This document shows positions 1 through 8,873 of a DNA stretch of 64,000 nucleotides, piece after piece. Every line of letters begins with the position of its first letter. The first letter of the stretch is position 1. The position numbers were made by a program, and so were the translations under genes. The notes beneath the pieces are model-generated. The model was given only the letters and a program-made list of their open reading frames with translations, searched no databases and was not told the DNA's origin. The DNA lies in contig QPMI01000214.1 of the NCBI GenBank assembly GCA_004431415.1, forward strand, positions 69,501-133,500, read 5' to 3'. This stretch comes from Cyanophora paradoxa. Taxonomy: Eukaryota > Glaucocystophyceae > Cyanophorales > Cyanophoraceae.

Positions 1-1
1 G

Positions 2-2317
2 GAGCCCGTGGCACACGATGCGGGGGCGCACGATATGCCGGCACACGCCGACCACGGTGATGGCGAGTCTGATGAGTGGGAGGACGATGACGACCTCGGT
101 TACCGTCGCGTCCCCGCAGGCGATGACGGCGCGTTTGAGGATCTGCGCTCTGAAGCTATTCTTTCTTATCGATTCCCAGATTTCTTTCTCGAGGAGGTTG
201 AGGACGAGTACGTGCAACAGCAGCAGCGAGTCGATATGGGAGAGGGCGAGGATGAGGACGAGATAGAGGACGGGGAGGACGACGTGGAAGACGAGGACGA
301 TGAACAGCGCGTATTCGAACGATACTACAATTTCGCAGGGCGAGGCCAGGCACAGCAAGGCCAGGAAAATGGTGACGTTCAGGAGGCGGCCTTTCAGGCG
401 GCGGAGCACGCTGGCGCAGAACCTTTGGTCGTGGGCGGCGTAGCCGGCAAAACCGCTGTTGGATCCTCTCCAATGCAGCCACCGGGTGTGAGTGAGACAG
501 CTGCGCAAGGAGCGAAGGCCAGCAACGACGGTGAACCGGTTGTCGATGCAAAAGAAACGCCGGAATCAGCATCAGCAGCAGAAGTGAAAACAGACAGGGT
601 GTTCCCGCCGGATGATCTTGCAGATGAGCTAGAGGTTCCTGGTGCAGCCTCCAAAAAAATGCAAGCTCCGGGCCAGAGTTCAGCAGCTCTTTCACCAAAC
701 GACCTCGTGAAGGAGGACACCGTCGCTAGTGACAAGAACGACGCGCTCATTCAATCGCAGCCTGCGAGGGTGGACGACTCGCAGACAAGCGATGGAAAGG
801 ACGCCGACGCCAAGGATGGTCTATCTCACACCATCGATGACGATGAGCATGTCCCCGATGAAGAAGATGCTCTGAGGATGATGCGGGAGCAGCAGCCTGT
901 ATACGAGTCTTTTGATCTGAAGGTAGCAAGTTGCTCAGCGCTTGTTTGTCATAAAATCCCGGGCCACAACTCCGAGACCGCAGGTCATATACGAACGCAA
1001 TCGCACGGGGTTCGAGGAGACCAAGGACTTTCCGATTCGCATCAACTCCGTCATTGCTGGCCGGTATCAGATATTGGAGTATCTGGGATCGGCCGCCTTC
1101 TCGAAGGCAGTGCAATGCCTGGACCTACAGACGGGCCAACTGGTAATTCGTAGCTAAGCTGGGTGACTGCTTCCCTTGCTCAACCTGCGCAGATTTGTAT
1201 CAAGATCATCAAGAACAACAAGGATTTCTTTGACCAGAGCCTTGACGAAATCAAGCTGCTGAAGTACATCAACTCCGCAGGCAATGCCGATGAGAAGCAC
1301 GTCCTCCAGCTTTACGGTATTGCTGTTGACCAGTTCCGCATGTCCACGTCGCACTGACCGCCTGCTTGCAATAGATTACTTCTATTACAAGGAGCATTTG
1401 TTCATCGTTTGTGAGCTTCTGCGTGACAACTTGTACGAATTCAGCAAGTACAACCGTGAATCTGGCGGTGACAACTACTTCACCCTTCCACGGTTGCAGA
1501 AGATCACTTGGCAATGTCTCACGGCTCTGCATTTCATCCACTCCCTCAACCTCATCCACTGTGATCTCAAACCCGAGAATATTCTCATCAAGTCATATTC
1601 GCGGTACGTTGGAGCTTTCTAATCTGGGTGAGTTCTATTTTGTCCAAACGATACCGCTCAGATGTGAGGTCAAAGTTATCGACTTTGGTTCCAGCTGCTT
1701 CATCACCGATCATCTTAGCTCGTATGTGCAATCACGGTCCTACCGTGCACCCGAGGTACCTCTCTAAATGGCTTGAGTTGAATAAATCAGCTGGTATAAT
1801 TCAATGCAGGTCATTCTTGGGATGCCGTACGGGCAAAAAATTGATATGTGGTCGCTCGGGTGCATTCTCGCGGAGCTTTGGACCGGGAATGTGCTCTTCC
1901 ACAACGATTCCATTCATTCGCTGCTCTGTCGAATGCAGGCAATCGTTGGCCCGTTCCCCCGCGACTTTCTAAAGCGTGGCCACTATGTTCACAAGTACTT
2001 CACCCCGAAGAACATCATTTACGAGAAAGATCGTGACACAGGCCGCTATGTGTATGTATCATTTGTATTTCAGACATGCCGCTGCTGAAATATAGATGGC
2101 AGGTACCTCTTCCCAAAGCGGACGACCTTGAGGCACCGGCTCCGAACGGACGACAGCTTTTTCATCGATTTCATCAGGCAACTCCTGCAGATTGACCCCG
2201 ATTTGCGGTGTGCTCTCCATGTCCTGCAGGAAAGCTTGTTGATCGTGATTATGGTTCCGCAGGCCAACAGCAGAGGAGGCGATGCGACACCCCTGGCTCA
2301 GCACCGTTGCAATTTAG
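2..2317 (+). CDS. Plant-type DYRK dual-specificity protein kinase, 5' partial
   Basis: A Ser/Thr/Tyr kinase of the plant/algal DYRK branch (DYRKP); members autophosphorylate the activation-loop tyrosine and act in growth and nutrient signalling. The frame is open at the left edge, so the N terminus is missing. Eight exons join in phase: 2-922, 984-1142, 1193-1316, 1375-1603, 1662-1755, 1810-2051, 2103-2207 and 2263-2317, giving about 642 aa. Residues 1-300 are acidic and low complexity. The kinase domain shows the glycine loop (LGSAAFSKAVQ), the lysine of CIKIIKN, the catalytic loop HCDLKPENI, the metal-binding DFG in VIDFGSSC, the DYRK YVQSRSYRAPEV loop with its Y-x-Y-like tyrosines, and a C-terminal RPTAEEAMRHPWL end. 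The NRTGFEE segment before the kinase domain is typical of plant DYRKs. All seven introns are GT-AG, 50-61 nt and not C-rich, unlike introns further right. Family assignment is firm; the substrate is unknown. Confidence 0.93.
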
Positions 2318-2732
2318 ACGTGTCCAAGTGTTAGCTTAGCTACATTTAACCGTGGCATGTGATGTTCTCTAACTGTTGGACAGGGGGTTGGGTTTGGAGG
2401 GAGGGGGGGGTTTGGGGTTTGACGGGAAGTTGAGAGCACGCTGCCACACTAAGCCTGCAGAGCCGCTGCCACACCAAGCGCTGCCACACTCCTCTAAGCG
2501 CTGCCGCAGGCTTCTAAGCGCTGTTTCGGCGAACCATGATGAGGATTTCATCGCCGACCAATTTCGTTTCAGTAATTTCGGGCCTGTGCGAAAAATAAGG
2601 CCTGTGCGGCAGTTGCACAGAAGAAAAATGAACGAGACTCGGGTGAGACATGAGGTTGGAGCGGGATGTCGCCGAGGGCCCGAGATACAGCTAAAATTCC
2701 TGAAGGTTTGAATCACACGAAGGTTTGAATCA

Positions 2733-2823
2733 CACAAGAAATAACGAGATGAGGTGGCACCATTGACTCTCCCTCGCGCAGTCACAAAGCCACCTCCACT
2801 AATGATTCTCGTTATTTCTTGTG
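2733..2823. repeat. Foldback with 16-bp perfect arms
   Basis: CACAAGAAATAACGAG at 2733-2748 is the exact reverse complement of 2808-2823. An inner pair (GAGGTGGC near 2751, GCCACCTC near 2790) extends the stem with a bulge. It could be a small foldback element, a transcript hairpin or a degraded terminal-inverted-repeat element. No flanking target duplication was recognised. Confidence 0.7.
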
Positions 2824-2911
2824 GATTTTTTGGCCTGTGAGCGATGCTGACGAGCTTTGGCTTGCCCCCCCGACAGAGGACCGCCTCAGAATCTCCAGCA
2901 TTGGTTAGTTA

Positions 2912-2996
2912 ACGCTCTCACCCCGAACAGCACGGGTATAGTTAAAGCGTTGACGGTCTAGGAGTGGTCCCGCGCGCCCGTAGCTTAGAAAGAGCA
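2912..2996 (+). repeat. 85-nt dispersed repeat, copy 1
   Basis: Identical over 85 nt to 17881-17965, same strand. The 3' part (GCGCCCGTAGCTTAGAAAG) is weakly like a tRNA 5' half with a box A, so a SINE fragment is possible, but no full tRNA fold follows. Confidence 0.85.
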
Positions 2997-3025
2997 CGGA
3001 CTTTGACCCTGCCGCTTCAAAAAAA

Positions 3026-3205
3026 CGCGATGCAGCATCACCGTGGCACGCCGTGCGGGCACCTGCAGCCATAGCCAGTGTCCAGGGGGAGAAGGCAATG
3101 CAGGGCCCGGCCAGTCAGTTCACTGGTGGGCTGGGCCAGTGCTAGCGGCGATCGCAGCGGCAGTGTACATCCCGAGTCCCACACTTGTAGCCCGGGTTGC
3201 AATTT
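3026..3205 (+). repeat. Dispersed element of about 180 nt, copy 1
   Basis: Matches the reverse complement of 6706-6901 along its length. The clearest blocks are the first 44 nt (one 4-nt indel and one substitution), CAGGGCCCGGCCAG, GTTCNCTGGTGGGCTGGG and CACACTTGTAGCCCGG. There is no coding capacity. It is probably a short non-autonomous element. Confidence 0.7.
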
Positions 3206-3835
3206 TAGTACGCGTACACATGCTACGTATACGCTTGTAGCTGGTACTACGGTTGCGATTTTCACAGTACTAGTCCGCCCCCCCGTGCAGGCTTCCAATT
3301 GCAAGTTCCGTCCCGGCCCCACCGTGCCGTGCCTGCAGCTGCAGGAAATCCCCGCAGCCCACCGTCCACAGACGACTTCCCTCTCCAATTTCATGAGTTG
3401 ACTTCCCGCAGTGCCGAGCGGGGCCGCGGGAGGTCGGGGGCGTCTTTGATTACGACTCGGCGATTAAAATTAGGGGTTGGACGATCATCCGATGCTGCAC
3501 ACGTCACGCACGCGGCTTAGGCCGTGCACGGGTGGAGTGTACTCCCCTTGCGGGCCTCGGGGGGAACGGCAAGGTCGGCAACGGCAAGGGCCGCACCTTC
3601 CTATTTGTCGCCCAGACAGGCGTAGGGCACAGATGCAGCTAGCTAGCCGCTAGGTTGCATGTCTACGCTGAACGCAAATGTCAACTGGTACCATCATTTT
3701 CAATGCCTGCACTGTGGCCCATGGACGTGACCACCAGAGGGCATGTGCTGGTGACGAGCCTGGGCGAGCAAGTGCATTGCAGGTGCAGCGACGTCAGCAG
3801 CCTCCTCTTCCGCTATCTTTAACGATCTTCAGAAG

Positions 3836-6446
3836 TCAAGCAGTTGGAGTAGTATGGATCGCCCTCACCTTTGCACGGATGAAAGGCTCTCGCGCAAAGA
3901 ACTCCCGCCCTGGTTCGCACTCTGGCCGCAGGCCATACATGGCCATGAAATTGCCAAGGATACCCTGGTTGAAGGGATTGTGATATGTGCCGTCGTCGTT
4001 GCGCAGATACCAGTAGCGCTGCCAATTAAATGCCTGTGGCACAAGCTCATGTACTCAATCCACAACAACAACAACTGTGCTTTCTCACCTCGTTGGTGGT
4101 CAGGTTTCGCGCAGCTTGCTGCCACTGGGCATATGTGAGGCTGAAAATGCCGAATCTGAAACACAGGCCCATGATTAGGTTTACTATATCTCTGCTGGGG
4201 GAAATGGACGGGCGCACAGCACGAGGGATGTGTAGAAAGTGCAAAAAGCTAACAGAGGCTGCTCTGCAATCGCGTGCTTGAGCCACTGACCCACCGAAAA
4301 TTGTTCTGGAAATCTCGGGTGTGCAGCAAGAGCTAAGATCGAAGGATGAGCAACACAGATGTGTCAGAAGGGGAGATAGTTGGGCGCACCAGAGCAAAAC
4401 AGGTATTCGACTAGAAATGCAGCCATGGTCTGTCCTCAAAAGTGAATGAAGCAGGGCTTGGAATGTTTGAATCGGGAGATCGGACCTGGAGAATGATGAA
4501 CGTGAAGAAGAGCTTGTGGTTGTCACGCCCAATGCACGTGTTCATCCTGAAAGAAAATGAGTGAACTCAGATTGTGCGGCGAATTTCGCGTTTACCAAAT
4601 ACAGTGATGGTCGAACCTGAGGAAAATCATGTGTCAATGATCAGTAACGAAAAGAGACCCGACGTACTCACTTGTGCACACATCTGTCGCACACACTACA
4701 ATGCTTAGAGCGAATCGGCTTCACAAGCTGCACAAAGAAGTCAGGTCGATAAGAGTTTGTCACGACCACTGCACGGTCACATTGCAAGTGTAGCACTTTG
4801 GTGGGGCAGTGATGGGCTCGCCAGTCTCCGGATCAGTAAGAGATTTGGACCACATCCCAGGCCCAGCAGTCTGATGGAGATCAGCTAGAACCACGTTTGA
4901 CATTTAAAAAATATTCAAGAAGACCTGGGATGGATCGTTCGAAGTCACTGTGCCCGGATCTGCACGGCATGCCTTCCAGTAGAAGAAGTACATGGCACAG
5001 AGAACAGCCAGAAATGACATATGGGTCCAGCTCATGTAGGACGTGACTGCAGCACTCTCAGATGATCGAGAATCGATCGAGCAACTTACGGACGAAGACC
5101 TGGCAAGACTCTCATAAAGTAGACCAGGACGTCCAGGCCGGAAAAGAAAAGGAAGAGCCCGGCAAAGAATCGTGTCTTCTTCTCGGGATCCGGAATGTAC
5201 TTCTGAAAAACAGCTTTCTTGCGTTGAGACCTCTGCTCGATGTCAGACACACATACCAATGAACAATGTGCAATATTTTCTCAAACCAGATAAATTGCCA
5301 GCTGTTCATGGCCTGCTTCGTGGGCAATATCTTCCGCAAGCTTCCCCGACGAATTCTTCAGTGTCAAGTCAGCACCTTCTGATGCCAGGACCACGGCAGC
5401 ATGGAAATGCCCCTTGGAGGCTGAAGCAGCAATAAGTGCTATGAAGAAATCAGAGAGGCTTCAGGCAGACCAGTGTAGTGAATCGGTGCCCCCCCTGTGT
5501 CATCCAGCTTGTTCTTCTCCACCTTTCGGGCTAACAGCCACTGGACTACGCGTCCGTGGCCCATGTACGCTGCCCAGTGCCTAGCAAAATCTGTCAGCGC
5601 ACATCGCAACTGAGCAAGCTCCTACATACAAGGCAGTGTGGCCCTCGCGGTCGGTTGTTTCGAGGTTTGTGCCCTGCTCGAACAGATAAATGGCAATCTT
5701 GGTCTCTCCGTATTGAACGGCGTGCTGCAAGTTCATGAGCAACAGCGAGGCACATTCACTCGGAATTCCATCTCGCGCACTGTCAGAGCTATGTAGCCAC
5801 GGTTGTCGACCTTGTGCACATCGGCGCCAGCTTCGACGAGGAGCTACGAGTGCGATGAGCAAGCCGAAGCCCGTCAGTAGGAAAAACGCCTTGCGAACCC
5901 GTACGCAACCAATGTGCCCTTTGATGCAAGCCCAGTGCCTGTGCAGCCGGTCTCATTTTCAGGGCCATGGAATCTGGGAAGTGCAAGTGCGCCGGGGCCC
6001 TGCACTCACAACGGCGTCTGGCCTTCGGCGTCCTCTGATCGGGGGTCGACCTCGGCTCCATTCTCGATCAAGAACTTAGCCAATTCGACGTGGTCGTTGA
6101 GGCAGGCCCAGTGCAGGGCAGTGTGGCCAGACGCGTCGCGGCCTCGAATGTCTGCTCCTCCCGCAAGCAAGTCCTTCACGCGCTGGAACTCGCCGTACCC
6201 GCTCGCATGCCACAGATCCATCTCCTCAGGTTCCGGCTTCTCCTCGTCACCGCTTTCCTCTTCATCCTTCTCGTCTGCCTTCCCAGCGGCCTCTTGCGCA
6301 GCTCTGGCTCGAGCAGCCGCGGCCAGCGCCTGCTGCTGCTGTAGCGCTGCGTCGCGCGCCGCCTCTTCCGAGAACACAGACAGCATCGCCGCTGCCGCCG
6401 CCGGGTCCGCGGGGCCTCCAGCTGGGCCCGCTTCCGCTCCCTGCAT
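3836..6446 (-). CDS. Ankyrin-repeat DHHC palmitoyltransferase (HIP14/TIP1/Akr1-like)
   Basis: A protein S-acyltransferase that would transfer palmitate to cysteines at Golgi or endosomal membranes. The first exon (6446 to about 6010) has an Ala/Glu-rich head, then ankyrin repeats (GHTALHWACLNDHVELAKFL). More repeats follow around 5740-5640, 5585-5470 and 5430-5300 (HWAAYMGHGRVVQWLLARK). Hydrophobic segments lie near 5170-5110 and 5035-4980, followed by the DPG motif (RADPGT). The cysteine-rich domain (KCYTC, SKHCSVCDRCVHK) is near 4780-4675. A 21-nt microexon (4616-4596) encodes FDHHCIW, then MNTCIGRDNHKLFF. A later TTxE motif (NLTTNE, near 4095) and an NPFNQG tail (near 3970) fit the family. 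The active-site motif reads DHHC-I-W rather than the usual DHHC-P-W. The last exon could extend by splicing at 3876, so the C terminus is provisional. Confidence 0.88.
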
Positions 6447-6587
6447 GGTCTAACAGAAGCGCTGCGGCTGGAGACGATGCGGAGAAGTTAGTTGGCTGCG
6501 GTGGGCGATAAGAAGGCTCATGTAGCAGCTGCGCAGGAGGAGATGACGCGCCCCAGTTCGTATTGTTTTTAGAGAGGGGTACTGGGG

Positions 6588-6665
6588 GCCCATCCCTCCA
6601 GCAATCTGGCTTGCCAGGCCCTGCGTGGCATATGGGGAGTAATGCGCCTCTCCGATGACCATAGC
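6588..6665 (-). repeat. Dispersed element, diverged partial copy
   Basis: Resembles the middle of the neighbouring copy at 6706-6901 in the same orientation: GGCCCATCCCTCCAGCAATC then CCAGGCCCTGCGTGGC and AGTAATGCGCCTC. The tandem arrangement suggests local duplication. Confidence 0.5.
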
Positions 6666-6705
6666 GGTTGGGTGCAGTACACGCATTTGGACACGTACTG
6701 AAAAC

Positions 6706-6901
6706 GCAGGTCCGGGCTACAAGTGTGGGAATGTACACTGCGGCCGCCGCGGCCGCGGGCCCAGCCCACCAGCGAACTGGCCGGCTGGCCGGGCCCTGCG
6801 TGGCCCCCTAAGGAGAGTAATGCGCCTCCCCGCGGACACTCTGGCTAGCTAGAGCTACAGGTGCCCGCATGCACGGCGTGCCACGGTGATGCTGCATCGC
6901 G
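6706..6901 (-). repeat. Dispersed element of about 190 nt, copy 2
   Basis: Inverted relative to the copy at 3026-3205. The two copies flank the palmitoyltransferase gene and face each other, so recombination between them would invert that gene. Confidence 0.7.
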
Positions 6902-7073
6902 TCTTGTGGCGGAGGGGGGTCGTCTCGGGGCGGTGGTGGGAGCCCCTAGTACCCCTACGGGCCCTGGGGGGCCCGACATGGAGTCAGCCTGCGCCGGGGG
7001 GCGAAAAAGGGGGTCAGATCGTAATCGAAAGGTCTTGAGATCCAAATCAAAGCAAACGGGGGCGCACTATGAG

Positions 7074-8516
7074 TCATGTTTGAGCTTTACGCTTTTTCCC
7101 TGCAGACGGTTTGAGCAGCTTATCGGCATCAGCTCCAGCATCTACACCCTTCCCCAACCTCGCCTCAGCAGCGACTCCTGCCACAAGACATGTGATCCTC
7201 TGCTTGGTTGTAGTGGACTTGACAGTCGATAGTGTGTCTAATGCCGAAAGCTTCACCTCGCCATCCGAGGAGCCTGAAACAACCAGGGCACCACCGGGAA
7301 GGCTGCTGTCATGCACGACAGCAAGACCCCTGATTCTGGGCAATTATCAGATTCAAATGCTCCGGTAAAGCACGCAATACGGAAGCGCCTATTTTGATGC
7401 GGCTCTGGTGACGAGAGCTCCATCGTGCCAGTTTTGAGAGACCACTTGCACACAACCTTTTCCTCACCTCCGCAAACAACAAAGTCGTCCTGATGCACAG
7501 CTCAATCTTAAGACAGGAGAAAGCATCAGACATACAACACTTACATCAACAAACGAAAAGCAGTTTATCCGCTTGTTGTGTTTGAAGACGGAAACGACGG
7601 AGTTGTCCTAATTGTTGAATGAGCTCAACGCAGGAACATCTTTGAAGCCGCAACACAAAACCGCGGACCTTTGCGCTCCGGATGGTCACATCTGTCCCCT
7701 GCAGAATCGCGTACCTGTCTCCCGAAGGAGACCATTTCAGTTGTTCGACTTCTGTCGTCATGTTAACACCAACCTCACGCTCAAAAGTAGTGACAGCGAG
7801 GGCGAACCAGCCTGCACATCTTGAGAGTATGCACTTTTTCCCTTGATTAAATCCCAAAGTTTTACAGTCTTGTCTTTCGATGCAGAAAGTGCAAGTTTAC
7901 CAGAACTGTGCACTGCCAGACTGTTCACTGGACCCCTGCAGCATCAAGTGAGAGTCCCTTCAAGATAAATGCATGAGATGATTCGGGATTTATCGAAATC
8001 AAGACGCATGCACTTGTGCCCCTTCAGAGAGTGGAGGGATTCCCAGCCAGAAGTCGACCAGACACAGATCGACTTATCCTCGCTGCCACTGAGCAGGTGA
8101 TGACGGCTAGCAAATTCGAGGCAAGTAACGGGAGCTGCGTGTGCGATTCAATCAAGGCTACAACAATATGTCGATTTATCGCAGCCGCACCATTGTGCTG
8201 CATAAGCGTGCCGATTTCCCTCTTCTTGAGTATGTCGTAGATTCTGTTTCGGGCTGAGTTGCGCGTGCAGTACGTAGAACAAGCGAAAAGCGTACTTTAT
8301 CGACTCATCAGTGCTGCCCGATACAAGCAGCTTGCCGCGCATCGCGAGGGCCTTGATGCAGCCGCCATGCGGCGCGTACGCGAAGGTCTGCAAGCCGAGC
8401 GTCACGATACGAGGGTGCAGCGCCCTGTAGACACCTCGCACTTGTCGAATGCCGTCCTCGGCGTCGTAGCGCAGCCCGAAAAGCAGCCTGTCGTAGGTTC
8501 CACCGACGATCTCCAT
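7074..8516 (-). CDS. MAK11/PAK1IP1-like WD40 ribosome-biogenesis protein
   Basis: A WD40 protein of the Mak11 (yeast) / PAK1IP1 (human) family, nucleolar proteins needed for 60S subunit assembly. The chosen start gives MEIVGGTYDRLLFG, matching the family's short N terminus; an in-frame ATG lies 36 nt upstream at 8552. Family blocks in order are GSTDESIKIYD (near 8300-8230), LKKREIGTLMQHNGA (near 8190), WSPSGDRYAIL (near 7730), FVVCGGEEKVVCKWSL (near 7480-7430), SGSSDGEVKL (near 7265) and RITCLV (near 7195). It ends in a basic GKKRKAQT tail, a probable nucleolar signal. Introns are short and of normal composition. A 57-nt piece of the exon at 7405-7461 is duplicated exactly at 14578-14634. Family assignment is good; individual exon edges are not all fixed. 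Confidence 0.85.
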
Positions 8517-8873
8517 CGCGCGCGCCTTCCTCGCGACCGATCTTGCGCCCAAAGTATTCGGGGATCTCTCTAGCTAGCGACGCTCTCGATGTACGCGGCG
8601 CCGCCGATATCGATCCGCACTAAAGCGCGCCGCTCGGCGTGCTGCCGAAACTCCGCTAGCGAGCTGCCCAGGCGATAGTGCACTGGATCGCTTCGGAGGC
8701 CGACCGCAACCGACTGTTAGCGTACCCTCTGCATCAACTACCGGGTTACCACCCCGTTACCACCAGCCCACAGTCCCAGTAGCGGCGCGCGTATTAAAAG
8801 CGGATAGTCTCTTTGGCATCTCTCCGGCCTGCGCAACAAGACCGATCATCCGCTCGGGTCCCTTACGGCGGAG
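8517..8873. promoter_or_regulatory. Head-to-head intergenic region, probable bidirectional promoter
   Basis: A gap of 357 bp separates the start codons of the MAK11-like (-) and SPT3-like (+) genes. GC content rises across it, from the moderate left side to the GC-rich right side. No TATA box or other core element is convincing. Confidence 0.4.

Larger units (their letters stand above)
2318..3835. other. Intergenic stretch with repeats, no gene
   Basis: No reading frame here looks like a conserved protein. The stretch holds a foldback (2733-2823), an 85-nt duplicated sequence (2912-2996), one copy of a dispersed element (3026-3205) and short internal repeats of the type AAGCGCTGCC around 2440-2520. 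The GCTAGCTAGCCGCTAG-like string near 3640 recurs around 14695 and 19130. Confidence 0.6.
6447..7073. other. Intergenic stretch with repeat copies
   Basis: Lies between the start of the palmitoyltransferase and the stop of the WD40 gene, both on the minus strand. It contains a dispersed-element copy (6706-6901) and a diverged partial copy. The rest (6902-7073) shows no gene or recognisable signal. Confidence 0.6.

Noticed and set aside
2376-2711. Plus-strand frame of 111 codons after the DYRK gene
   Set aside because: Low-complexity start and repeat-derived middle with no family signal; it is better explained by the AAGCGCTGCC-type repeats.
2970-3045. Possible tRNA gene in the first 85-nt repeat
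   Set aside because: Only a D-arm-like string is present; no anticodon arm or T arm follows in either copy, and the two copies diverge after position 85.
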